A stretch of 23,879 nt of DNA, from positions 1-23,879 of IMG/VR virus record IMGVR_UViG_3300009593_000122, one strand, 5' to 3'. Within the stretch, counting starts at the first letter, position 1. Every line of letters begins with the position of its first letter. The DNA is from a virus. A program made the translations under genes and the position numbers. Shown piece after piece: positions 8,345 through 15,529 of the stretch. Below the pieces are notes generated by a model. That model saw nothing but the letters and a program-made list of their open reading frames with translations. It had not been told where the DNA came from and searched no databases.

Positions 8345-10216
8345 TTAGGAGTAACTAGATGAGGATGTATATCCCACCCCAGCACTCGTATCACCAGAGG
8401 CAATGGTGTCTGTTGCACCAGTTACCTTTATCAATGATGTGTTAATATCTAGAAGGTTACTTCTATATGCAACACTGTCATATGAATTCGGATTCACTGT
8501 AAAGTGAATTGTGTCATCGGTATTAATTGTTGAAAGTACATTAACACCATTAATTGTTATTTTACCATTTGAATAGTCTACTGTTCCTGCTTGACTGTCT
8601 GCATAGACTCTTGTCGAACCACTTAGAGAATATCGTCTTAGATTACCTTCTCCATCATCATCAAAATAGAAAGTATCTGTAAATCCAGATACTAAGAAAC
8701 CAGTGGTTTCTAAAATACCACCACCAGCTTTGTTATGTCCTGTATGTGGATTATAAAATCCATTTCCATCTCCAAACTCTACTTCATAACCTTTGGATTG
8801 TCCAAAAGTAGGAGTCACAGTTTTTCTAAGCTTGACAGTTGTAATATTCGAAAGAATCGAGGATTCTGCACTGTCTATGTCTTTTGCTAGAACTGAGTGC
8901 CTAAAAATACTATCAAACCCACTTAGATAGGTACTGTCATGTGTAATGATTGCAGCCCTTACTAGTGTTTCTAGTTCAGATACAGTTTTAGTTGTTGCTC
9001 TAGGATTGAACTTAAATGTAGTTGTCACTAGGATGTCTATAATATCTGCATCAACTATTTCTGGTCTGACTGTTAACATATTTAGTTTTCTCATCTTGTC
9101 TCTTAACAAAGTTTTTTCAGATGAGGTTAATTTATTTACATTCTGAGAAGGTTTAATTGATATAAATATCTTCCCATATTGTGGTGGATTATTATCTTCA
9201 CCACCCCAGACTGATATAGAATCTGCGCCAGGATATAGTGTTTGTAATTTTGATTTGTAGTCATCTACTGTGACTAATCTGTTTTGTGAGGTGTAAAACT
9301 TAGAAGCTGCAAATCTAATTGATTCAATTCCTTCTTTTGCTTTACCACCAGATGATGCAGTTTTAGTAATTAAAGTTACATCTGAATTACCACCAATTGC
9401 ATCAGTCATAGTAAACTGACTTGCACCTTCTGTATGATTTTCATCTGTTACCAAGTATGATATTGTTATTGTGTCTCCATCTAAAGGTTCTGCACTAATA
9501 ACACCATCACCAAAATATATTTCAAAAAGACCTTGGTCATTTTCTTGAACATACCATACTTTACTATCTTTGTCCACTGCACTAATATCTGTTGATTGAG
9601 ACCATGCAGATGAACCACCACCTGTTGATTGTACTGTGACTGTAACTGTTGAAGTATCTACAAGTTCTTCTGTAAGTGGAAATCTTTGGTTTTGAATTTG
9701 TCCATTGTATGCAAAGATATCTGAATTCATTTTACCTTGATATATTTCAAGGTCTTCAAATTTAAAGACACCATTTAATGGAGAAATTGTTTGTGAAGAA
9801 AGAGCAACATATGGATATGTAAATCCATCATACACTGTTTTAAATTTATGTCCTCTACTAATTGTCAAAGATGTAGGAGTCTCACCACCAATTAAAGGAT
9901 TGTTTACCTGTAAATCCATTGTTGCCATAGAGGCAGTTGCACTCGTTGGTGTGTAACCAATTTCTTTTGCACGAGAGACTACATTCTTTCTTATTTGTGC
10001 AGTATCCAAGAACAACTCAGATGCAACCATGTTTGCATTAAAAGCTGATACATGTGAACTGTATGCAAGAAGGTCAATCAATAAACTAATATTACTACCT
10101 TCAAAGTTGTAGTCTTTAAGAGTCGATTGACCCTTAAGATATTCTTTTAGATTAGATGCAATATCATCGAAATCTAAATCGGTGATATTGACTTGTGAAC
10201 TTTTTACTGTTGCCAT
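8345..10216 (-). CDS. 6: Baseplate wedge protein gp6
   Basis: Homologue of T4 gp6, the wedge subunit whose ring forms the baseplate backbone (Baseplate_J-like fold). The N-terminus (ITDLDFDDIASNLKEYLKGQ, then LLAYSSHVSAFNANMVASEL) is the characteristic opening of the family, and the middle has YPGADSISVWGGEDNNPPQY followed by GKIFISIKP, the best conserved block of T4-like gp6. Length is 623 aa against 660 in T4. It begins right after the gp25 stop at 10218 with the ribosome site AGAGAGTAAG, so gp25 and gp6 are read as one unit. A terminator follows. Confidence 0.95.
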   Translation of the reverse strand: MATVKSSQVNITDLDFDDIASNLKEYLKGQSTLKDYNFEGSNISLLIDLLAYSSHVSAFNANMVASELFLDTAQIRKNVVSRAKEIGYTPTSATASMATMDLQVNNPLIGGETPTSLTISRGHKFKTVYDGFTYPYVALSSQTISPLNGVFKFEDLEIYQGKMNSDIFAYNGQIQNQRFPLTEELVDTSTVTVTVQSTGGGSSAWSQSTDISAVDKDSKVWYVQENDQGLFEIYFGDGVISAEPLDGDTITISYLVTDENHTEGASQFTMTDAIGGNSDVTLITKTASSGGKAKEGIESIRFAASKFYTSQNRLVTVDDYKSKLQTLYPGADSISVWGGEDNNPPQYGKIFISIKPSQNVNKLTSSEKTLLRDKMRKLNMLTVRPEIVDADIIDILVTTTFKFNPRATTKTVSELETLVRAAIITHDSTYLSGFDSIFRHSVLAKDIDSAESSILSNITTVKLRKTVTPTFGQSKGYEVEFGDGNGFYNPHTGHNKAGGGILETTGFLVSGFTDTFYFDDDGEGNLRRYSLSGSTRVYADSQAGTVDYSNGKITINGVNVLSTINTDDTIHFTVNPNSYDSVAYRSNLLDINTSLIKVTGATDTIASGDTSAGVGYTSSSSYS

Positions 10217-10217
10217 T

Positions 10218-10637
10218 TTATCTTACTCTCTGTAGTATTACTTCTAATTCTTGTGGTTCTGTTACTCCAATAATCCCATAGTGTAAATTAACATACATTC
10301 GATTTCCTCTATCTTGATTTAAATATATGTTATCAATTACAACTCTAGGTTCGTAATCTTGGATTGCCTCGGTAATTTGTTTTCTTATTTCAAATTTAGT
10401 AATGTCATCTGCAAGTTCAAATAAAAGAGCTCTTAAGTTTGCACCAAAGTTTGGTTTAAATGGTCTCTCATAATTATTAGTCAACATGATATTTCTAATT
10501 GACCTTTTAACTGCATCATTATCTTTTTTAAGAACCAAATCACCAGACGATGGATGGGGTTGTAGATTTAAATCAATATCTGTATACCATCTTCGTGCAG
10601 TAATTTTGTTTTGGTTCTGTAAATAATTATTACTCAT
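10218..10637 (-). CDS. 25: Baseplate wedge protein gp25
   Basis: 139 residues, against 132 in T4 gp25. The sequence fits the GPW/gp25 family of wedge proteins, related to T6SS TssE: YTDIDLNLQPHPSSGDLVLK, then KRSIRNIMLTNNYERPFKPN and FGANLRALLFEL, with the family's EXR-type acidic C-terminal half (EIRKQITEAIQDYEPRV). The protein nucleates sheath assembly at the wedge. The start has no purine-rich ribosome site; instead CATAAATACTATT ends directly at the ATG, so a late transcript starting here would be leaderless or nearly so. Confidence 0.95.
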   Translation of the reverse strand: MSNNYLQNQNKITARRWYTDIDLNLQPHPSSGDLVLKKDNDAVKRSIRNIMLTNNYERPFKPNFGANLRALLFELADDITKFEIRKQITEAIQDYEPRVVIDNIYLNQDRGNRMYVNLHYGIIGVTEPQELEVILQRVR

Positions 10638-10642
10638 AATAG

Positions 10643-10650
10643 TATTTATG
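10643..10650 (-). promoter_or_regulatory. Late promoter touching the gp25 start codon
   Basis: Minus strand CATAAATA (7 of 8 matches to TATAAATA) is followed by CTATT and then the gp25 ATG. The usual spacing puts the RNA start on or next to the A of the ATG. The box also overlaps the stop codon (10646-10648) of the preceding gene. Confidence 0.55.
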
Positions 10651-11752
10651 CACCTTCTCCCACTAGATTGTCAATCGATATTTGTTTTGGAAAACCAAGA
10701 AACTCTAAGAACGAACATAGAGTAAATGGTATCGGTATATCATCTGGTATAAGTATTCCAATATACTTTTTAAGAGAATCTAAAACTGCTTCAAGTAACA
10801 TTTGAGGTAGATTTCTTATGAAGTTATCAATTCTGTCTCTTAACTTATCTATGTTCCAGTTTGGAAAATCTACTTTTTTAAACTCACCTATTTCTTCTAA
10901 ATCAATTAAGTCACCTAATGTCTCTGGTAAATCGAGTCCTACTAATTCTGCCTGACCAGCTATTTCTGATACTACTGGTAAAGGGTATGCAAGTAATTCT
11001 TCTTGGAAATCTTTACCTGCTTCTTTAAATTGTTTTTTTAATCCCATAAGAAATGCATCGGTATCAAAATCTAGTTGACCACCATTTACAACCATGCCTG
11101 GCAAACTTATTAGTAAGTCTAGGTAATCTGTGAATGGACTTCCAGCTGCCTTAATAGCTTCTATTACAGTTTCAAGAGCTGCATCTTCTAATATATCTTT
11201 TAGTGTACCAAAAATATTTCCTTGAAATAATTCTTTTACTTTTGCAACAAACTCTTTCCATGCTTTACTCATCTTAATTGCTGGTGCATCAATACCATCT
11301 GTACCATCCCAGTTTTCTAAAACAAAATCTGGAACAAGTAAGTCTATTATTTCATCACCAGCTTCTTGGAATTCTGTTAAGAGTTTTGCTTTATAATCTG
11401 GGTCTGTTATTAATTTTTTAACATCAACTGTTATACCTGTAATTGGTTCTATAACAGTTAAAGGAATTGGTATTATTGAACTAAATTTTTCTGCAATGAA
11501 GACCAGTGGATATAATTTAAATTCTTCAATGATTGCTTGTATCTTACCTTCCCATTCTAATTCTGGTATATCTAAAGTAATACCATCCCAAGAATGAGAT
11601 AAAGGAAATGCACCTAATAATTCTTCAAGAGGTTTAATATATTCCCAACCATATTGATTCCCAATAAAAATTATTATTTTTTCTAGGTCATCAGCAGTTG
11701 GTTTAACAACCTTCGGACATGGGACTTTAACTGGTTCAGTAGAGGTTGTCAT
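10646..11752 (-). CDS. Unrecognised helical protein in the baseplate operon
   Basis: I do not recognise this 368-residue protein. It is acidic, mostly amphipathic helix by eye, and rich in Ile, Leu, Glu and Lys. It contains LEKIIIFIGNQYGWEYIKPL near the N-terminus and several proline-bounded segments such as PIPLTVIEPITG and LAYPLPVVSEIAG. It has no signal peptide and no obvious membrane helix, apart from a hydrophobic C-terminal stretch PDDIPIPFTLCSFLEFLGFP. Its start codon overlaps the gp5 stop by one base (TAATG), which indicates translational coupling. The position between gp5 and gp25 suggests a virion or baseplate-assembly protein of the marine T4-like group; no more specific function is supported. 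Confidence 0.5.
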   Translation of the reverse strand: MTTSTEPVKVPCPKVVKPTADDLEKIIIFIGNQYGWEYIKPLEELLGAFPLSHSWDGITLDIPELEWEGKIQAIIEEFKLYPLVFIAEKFSSIIPIPLTVIEPITGITVDVKKLITDPDYKAKLLTEFQEAGDEIIDLLVPDFVLENWDGTDGIDAPAIKMSKAWKEFVAKVKELFQGNIFGTLKDILEDAALETVIEAIKAAGSPFTDYLDLLISLPGMVVNGGQLDFDTDAFLMGLKKQFKEAGKDFQEELLAYPLPVVSEIAGQAELVGLDLPETLGDLIDLEEIGEFKKVDFPNWNIDKLRDRIDNFIRNLPQMLLEAVLDSLKKYIGILIPDDIPIPFTLCSFLEFLGFPKQISIDNLVGEGA

Positions 11753-12915
11753 TAATCGTACTTAGTACCATTTAATGATACATTACCTTTTAATTTAATT
11801 GCACCACCTTTAGAAGTAATTGTGCAGTCTTTATCTACAGTAATAAAAACATTACCACCATCTTCGGTTTTTCCTTTTTTAGTAATTAAATTATAATCAC
11901 CATTTGCAAGTTCTATATCTGCACTACCAGCTATTAATATTTTTTTATCCTTCATTATTATTTCATAAGAATCATTAGAGACTTTCATTGTCTGTGAACC
12001 ATCTGGTAATATTTCTAAACGAGTCCCAGACCTATGATACATATGTAATCTTTCTGAGCCAGGGGTATCATCCATTTCTAATACATGACCAGATTCGGAT
12101 TCAACAATATGTGCAAAAGGATATATTGGATTTACTACTTCTTGACGACTTAATTCTTTAACTGTACCACCTTTAGTTTGTTCGATTAAATTATGTGGAT
12201 AAGAATTTAATTGACCTTGCATAGTTCTATGCACATCGGATAATTTATTTTCAGTATATTCTTTTCTCGGAAAGTTTTCTTTAAGTCTAGCAGCTTGATT
12301 ATGAGTATCGCCTGAACCAAATATCTTACCTACTATTCCCTCGGCAATTTTGTCAAGAAGACTTTTATCTTTACCACCATCAATAACAGTACCCATACCA
12401 TCCAATTTAAATTCTAAGGTATTCGGTCTTACTGGAGAATTTTCTAGAGTTAATCCAAATGCATAGTTTCTTCCAGTCTCACTATTTTTTATTCCATCAG
12501 AAGAAGCGTCAAATGCAGCTGAATCTGCATAACGAGAGTCATTAAATCCCTTATCGGGCCCTCGGTCTACTTGTTTATTAGAGTCACCACCATCGATTTT
12601 ATATTTATCAGAAGGTCTACCAAATAAACTACCAATAACTACAAAGTCTTGCATCTCATCTTCGTCTCGGAAAAATCCCATAACAGTAGAACCATCTACC
12701 AGTCCATGAGGAGAGAGACCAAGACCAGAAAGACTTGGAGAAGTGGTCGGCATAAGGACATCACTCCAAGGTAAATCACCTGTAGAGATTAATTTTTTAT
12801 CATCGGTATGAAGACCATAGAGACGAACACGAACACGACCCAAAGATAGTGGGTCAAATCGGTCTTCGACTACTCCTGTATAAAAATTATTCTTTAATCC
12901 TGCGAATGTCGGCAT
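11752..12915 (-). CDS. 5: Baseplate hub/spike protein gp5, without lysozyme domain
   Basis: The N-terminal part is a gp5/VgrG OB-fold: NNFYTGVVEDRFDPLSLGRV, then RVRLYGLHT and a long segment ending MQDFVVIGSLFGRP. The C-terminal third has short beta repeats (GDYNLITKKGK, GNVFITVDKDCTITSKGGAI) like the spike beta-helix. T4 gp5 (575 aa) carries a lysozyme domain between these parts; here the length is only 387 aa and no E-D-T-type lysozyme motif is seen, so peptidoglycan cutting must be done elsewhere or is not needed. The trimer would sit on gp27 at the tip of the tail. The ribosome site (GGAATAAGAG) lies inside the 3' end of a small overlapping ORF. Confidence 0.85.
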   Translation of the reverse strand: MPTFAGLKNNFYTGVVEDRFDPLSLGRVRVRLYGLHTDDKKLISTGDLPWSDVLMPTTSPSLSGLGLSPHGLVDGSTVMGFFRDEDEMQDFVVIGSLFGRPSDKYKIDGGDSNKQVDRGPDKGFNDSRYADSAAFDASSDGIKNSETGRNYAFGLTLENSPVRPNTLEFKLDGMGTVIDGGKDKSLLDKIAEGIVGKIFGSGDTHNQAARLKENFPRKEYTENKLSDVHRTMQGQLNSYPHNLIEQTKGGTVKELSRQEVVNPIYPFAHIVESESGHVLEMDDTPGSERLHMYHRSGTRLEILPDGSQTMKVSNDSYEIIMKDKKILIAGSADIELANGDYNLITKKGKTEDGGNVFITVDKDCTITSKGGAIKLKGNVSLNGTKYD

Positions 12916-13006
12916 CTCTTATTCCTTTGTTATATCCATCCTTCCATATAAAGTACACCATAGGTATTAATACTACCATATGAAAGAATATTACTGTATT
13001 ACTCAT
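12887..13006 (-). CDS. Tiny membrane ORF (39 aa) between panD and gp5
   Basis: Not recognised. The frame reads MSNTVIFFHMVVLIPMVYFI, then WKDGYNKGIRDADIRRIKE and a stop. The first 20 residues form one hydrophobic helix and the tail is charged, so a single-span membrane protein with the tail in the cytoplasm is likely. Its ATG overlaps the panD stop as ATGA (13006-13003), the arrangement of translational coupling, and its last 29 bases overlap the start of gp5. It lacks an independent ribosome site. It belongs with three other small ORFs around panD. A non-coding leader is possible, but the repeated ATGA linkage favours translation. Confidence 0.5.
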   Translation of the reverse strand: MSNTVIFFHMVVLIPMVYFIWKDGYNKGIRDADIRRIKE

Positions 13007-13380
13007 GTCAATCCCAATAGTTCCCTATAAAGTCGGTCTTTAGGGTCGATTATTTTTATTTTCGGTTTATGTCTGAGAGGTAAAGTCTCCATACTCTCAT
13101 CCAATTGTATATAAGAACAAATAATCAGTTCGTCTCCTATATCGGTTAAATGGGCACCAGCACCATTGACTGATACCTCATTTGAACCTCTTGGTAATGG
13201 TAGGACATAGGTCGTATGTCGGTTACCATTGGTTTTATTATATACATCAACCTGTTCATGGACTAGGAGTCCCACCTCATCCATCCAGTCTTCATCAATT
13301 AATATACTACCTTCGTAGTCTAAATCTACATCGGTGCAGATACAACCATGTATTTTTGCACCTAATAAAGTTCTAATCAT
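13003..13380 (-). CDS. panD: Aspartate 1-decarboxylase PanD
   Basis: Converts L-aspartate to beta-alanine and CO2, the step that supplies beta-alanine for pantothenate and coenzyme A. The 125 residues match bacterial PanD (E. coli 126 aa) nearly end to end in spacing. The opening MIRTLLGAKIHG parallels MIRTMLQGKLHR, and the self-cleavage site Gly24-Ser25 in YEGS is at the canonical position, so Ser25 can become the pyruvoyl group. Lys9, His11, Tyr22, Arg54, Thr57, Tyr58 and Asn72, the known active-site residues, are all in register (TNGNRHTTY, VSVNGAGAH). It looks fully functional. It is flanked by tiny membrane ORFs joined by ATGA overlaps on both sides and lies between the hub genes gp27 and gp5, under a separate late promoter at 13818. 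As an auxiliary metabolic gene it could raise CoA supply during infection; a virion role cannot be excluded. Confidence 0.93.
   Translation of the reverse strand: MIRTLLGAKIHGCICTDVDLDYEGSILIDEDWMDEVGLLVHEQVDVYNKTNGNRHTTYVLPLPRGSNEVSVNGAGAHLTDIGDELIICSYIQLDESMETLPLRHKPKIKIIDPKDRLYRELLGLT
13264..13273. repeat. TAGGAGTCCC copy inside panD
   Basis: An exact copy of the 10-bp repeat lies in the coding sequence of panD, where the minus strand reads GGA CTC CTA and encodes Gly-Leu-Leu (residues 37-39). It has the same orientation as the intergenic array. Confidence 0.7.
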
Positions 13381-13472
13381 AATTCTTCTTTATCCCATAA
13401 CCAAATAAACAACATGGGTAATCCTATCCATGCAAATAGTGTTAAACTAATATATGTAATTACTTCAATCAT
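13377..13472 (-). CDS. Tiny membrane ORF (31 aa) just before panD
   Basis: Not recognised. The frame encodes MIEVITYISLTLFAWIGLPM followed by LFIWLWDKEEL and a stop. Nearly the whole protein is one hydrophobic helix (residues 3-26) with an acidic end. Its start overlaps the preceding stop as ATGA (13472-13469), and its own stop overlaps the panD ATG in the same way (13380-13377). This double coupling is the main argument that it is translated. Length is too short for family assignment. Confidence 0.5.
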   Translation of the reverse strand: MIEVITYISLTLFAWIGLPMLFIWLWDKEEL

Positions 13473-13654
13473 TGTATCCAACACACTGGGTAAACACACC
13501 AATAGGGATTAAATACTCCCATCATCCATAGGATTAGGAGTCCCAAGGGTATTTTAACCCATAATTTATCTTTAGACCACTCTTTAAACCTTAAAGCATG
13601 TGGTACTAGTTTATTATATAGCCAATTACTCATTATATTGTGGTAAAATAACAT
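13469..13654 (-). CDS. Small membrane protein (61 aa, or 54 aa from an inner Met)
   Basis: Not recognised. The ORF gives MLFYHNIMSNWLYNKLVPHA and then LRFKEWSKDKLWVKIPLGLL and a hydrophobic, aromatic C-terminus with two cysteines (WMMGVFNPYWCVYPVCWIQ). One membrane span is likely at residues 32-45. An inner start at 13633 (MSNWLYNK) is equally possible because neither start has a strong ribosome site; the outer start lies 4 bases after the preceding ORF's stop. A copy of the TAGGAGTCCC repeat lies inside and encodes Gly-Leu-Leu. It is the second gene of the panD cassette. Confidence 0.5.
   Translation of the reverse strand: MLFYHNIMSNWLYNKLVPHALRFKEWSKDKLWVKIPLGLLILWMMGVFNPYWCVYPVCWIQ
13535..13544. 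repeat. TAGGAGTCCC copy inside the 61-aa ORF
   Basis: An exact copy of the 10-bp repeat in the same orientation, again read as GGA CTC CTA (Gly-Leu-Leu) in the small membrane ORF. Together with the panD copy it extends the repeat field to 13264-13985. Confidence 0.7.
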
Positions 13655-13658
13655 TTCA

Positions 13659-13799
13659 TTAAAACATCCATACTATAATAGATGTAAATATTACACCTTT
13701 CATAAAACAAAACCATGATAAGGTATATTCATCCATACCAGTAATGTCCATTAAATCGAATAACATTCTTTTATGGGAGTCTATTAGATTCTTAATCAT
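13659..13799 (-). CDS. Small protein (46 aa), first ORF of the panD cassette
   Basis: Not recognised. The frame reads MIKNLIDSHKRMLFDLMDIT, then GMDEYTLSWFCFMKGVIFTS and IIVWMF. The N-terminal half is an amphipathic helix and the C-terminal 18 residues are hydrophobic. It has the best initiation signals of the cassette: an exact late promoter box at 13818-13825 and AGAGGAAATAAT before the ATG, giving a leader of about 13 bases. A late transcript starting here would read on through the 61-aa, 31-aa, panD, 39-aa and gp5 genes. Confidence 0.6.
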   Translation of the reverse strand: MIKNLIDSHKRMLFDLMDITGMDEYTLSWFCFMKGVIFTSIIVWMF

Positions 13800-13817
13800 A
13801 TTATTTCCTCTTATTTG

Positions 13818-13825
13818 TATTTATA
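13818..13825 (-). promoter_or_regulatory. T4-type late promoter for the panD cassette
   Basis: Exact TATAAATA on the minus strand followed by CAAATAAGAGGAAATA and the ATG at 13799. The expected RNA start is near 13812. The box is immediately preceded by GGGACTCC, one copy of the repeat array, so the repeats sit directly upstream of the promoter. Confidence 0.75.
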
Positions 13826-13985
13826 GGAGTCCCAGAAGAATATCTAGGAGTCCCATCATAATAAAATAGGAGTCCCTTTTTAAAACTTAGGAGTCCCATC
13901 ATAATATAAAGCCTTTTTTTAACATTTACTGCCCAAGACTTTAATAGGGGTAGCAATGCCCAGCTGATTTGAGTCTAGGAGTCCC
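13824..13985. repeat. Phased direct repeats of TAGGAGTCCC (five copies)
   Basis: Exact plus-strand copies of TAGGAGTCCC begin at 13824, 13845, 13867, 13888 and 13976. The first four are spaced 21, 22 and 21 bp, two turns of B-DNA, and the fifth is 88 bp further. Two copies (13845, 13888) share the longer 19-bp repeat TAGGAGTCCCATCATAATA. GGAGTCC is itself a near-palindrome around a central base. All lie in the otherwise gene-free stretch 13800-13998 between gp27 and the first cassette ORF. Helical spacing suggests binding sites for a protein acting on one face of DNA. An intergenic hairpin with a GCAA loop (13947-13960, plus strand) lies between copies four and five. Confidence 0.8.
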
Positions 13986-13998
13986 AAAACACTGTCCT

Positions 13999-15525
13999 TT
14001 AGTATTGCGGAGAGCCTTTGTGGTCAACAAAGGTATCTGGGTTCACTTGCCATCCATCTGTGGTGCATGTGAGTTGTGTTTCCAAGCCATCCTCAGTTCC
14101 TATCCAAGTAATACCTTCTACTAACATCCTACCATTCTGTGTCAGTTCATCTCTGACATCTGCTGTACTGGTAGGTTGTTTTAAATCTATATTAATAGTC
14201 ATGCCTGCACTGATATTAGTTCTCCCAGATATCTGGATATTCATTCTATTCGTCTCTAATAACTTCTCTGCGCGCTCTCGATGAAACTTATTCTTCTCCA
14301 TTGTATAACCTACACTCTGACCATCATCGGATATCCCTTGACTAAACATGTAGGGGTTGTTATAATTAAACGATACAGCGGCTCCTGTGGCCTCTGTGAT
14401 AGGGTCATGTGGTATATCTGCATCTAAGGGCGGCATTTCCTCTCCTGCTATACCCCCATCTGGTGGAATCTTGATATTTTCTGCATTAAATCTAAAAGAA
14501 GGGGCTACTGAGAAGTGTTTTTTATCGTTTTTATAGAATCCATCATCATCTATAGGGAACTGTTGGTCGAATTGACTCGGAATATCCATTAATAGTTTGG
14601 TCTTAGGGTCAAATACCTGTATGTTACCACTATACATACCATGCAAATGACTGTCAAGTACATTATAAGTGTTACTCTTGTTGTAGGATAGGATGTCATT
14701 ACCCCTACCATCTTTGAAATCATAATTAAAGTCGTCATCTCCATCACCCATACGAGGAGAGAAGGTAACTTTGCCACCCATATACTCTGGAGTTCTCATA
14801 GATTCTATATTACGAAACATAAATCCATCCATACATGTCTGATAGAAGTAGTAAGAGTCTCCCCACTCCTCTGTATCGTCTGAGGTATTGTCTCTCAGCC
14901 ATCTCAGAGTCTTGAATACAGACCAGTTTGGGATAACCATTCCATTCACCTCTCCCACACCTGCCTCGAACTTGGAGAAGTAATTACCGAGTGCCTGCCC
15001 CCCCTTCACACGCGGTTTCGAACCTTTTTGTGGTGATGTTTTCTTCTTCGGTTTTTCTTGGAATTTTAATTTATCGAAACATATTTTATGTAATATATCT
15101 CCAGTCTTTCCTCTATATGCCTGAGATATTCTCTGAGTTCGTGCAAGATATAATAAAGGAGAACAAAATTCCACTCTATATATCTGGAGAGCTGGATTTT
15201 CTATACTTCTGATATGATTAGAGACATTAAATATACGAAATACTTGGTCTATTCTCTGTTCATGTGGTACAATTTCCTCAAATCCTCTTATACCACCGAT
15301 ATGTATTCGAATATATTCTTGTCCTGTGAATCCAATCTTATTAAATATATTCATTGAATCTGCAAAGGTCATACTACCTGTGAGAAACATCTGATATATA
15401 CTCTCAGTAATCTGAAAGGATTGCATTAAATTACTCACTTCATATGAGTTACCTTCATTATTTGTTATGGTGATACTCTCAATCCTATAAGAATTAGGAG
15501 TATTTTTACCTATCATTATGGGCAT
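13999..15525 (-). CDS. 27: Baseplate hub protein gp27
   Basis: Homologue of the T4 gp27 hub, the trimeric adaptor between the gp5 spike and the tube. The N-terminal domain (IESITITNNEGNSYEVSNLM, then FQITESIYQMFLTGSMTFAD) and the later VIPNWSVFKTLRWLRDNTSD segment are typical of gp27/gpD-like hubs, as is the C-terminal SGRTNISAGMTINIDL block. The length is 508 aa against 391 in T4; part of the increase is a basic linker around residues 155-180 (KPKKKTSPQKGSKPRVKGG). Hand counts of two stretches (14041-14100 and 14401-14460) give about 50% G+C, clearly above genes to the left. The gene follows gp53 by 4 bases with the ribosome site AAGAGAGTAA. In T4, gene 27 is not next to gene 53, so the order here is rearranged. 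Confidence 0.85.
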   Translation of the reverse strand: MPIMIGKNTPNSYRIESITITNNEGNSYEVSNLMQSFQITESIYQMFLTGSMTFADSMNIFNKIGFTGQEYIRIHIGGIRGFEEIVPHEQRIDQVFRIFNVSNHIRSIENPALQIYRVEFCSPLLYLARTQRISQAYRGKTGDILHKICFDKLKFQEKPKKKTSPQKGSKPRVKGGQALGNYFSKFEAGVGEVNGMVIPNWSVFKTLRWLRDNTSDDTEEWGDSYYFYQTCMDGFMFRNIESMRTPEYMGGKVTFSPRMGDGDDDFNYDFKDGRGNDILSYNKSNTYNVLDSHLHGMYSGNIQVFDPKTKLLMDIPSQFDQQFPIDDDGFYKNDKKHFSVAPSFRFNAENIKIPPDGGIAGEEMPPLDADIPHDPITEATGAAVSFNYNNPYMFSQGISDDGQSVGYTMEKNKFHRERAEKLLETNRMNIQISGRTNISAGMTINIDLKQPTSTADVRDELTQNGRMLVEGITWIGTEDGLETQLTCTTDGWQVNPDTFVDHKGSPQY

Positions 15526-15529
15526 ATTA

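Noticed and set aside
12600-12615. GATAAATA-like late box inside gp5 on the minus strand.
   Set aside because: It is inside coding sequence with no gene start nearby; likely chance in AT-rich DNA.
13800-13902. A 33-codon minus-strand frame through the repeat array (MMGLLSFKKGLLFYY...).
   Set aside because: It runs over the late promoter and the repeats, has no ribosome site and is low complexity because of the repeats; more likely chance.
13824-13985. CRISPR array.
   Set aside because: Repeats are only 10 bp (19 at most), gaps are 11-12 bp and there are no spacers of usual length.
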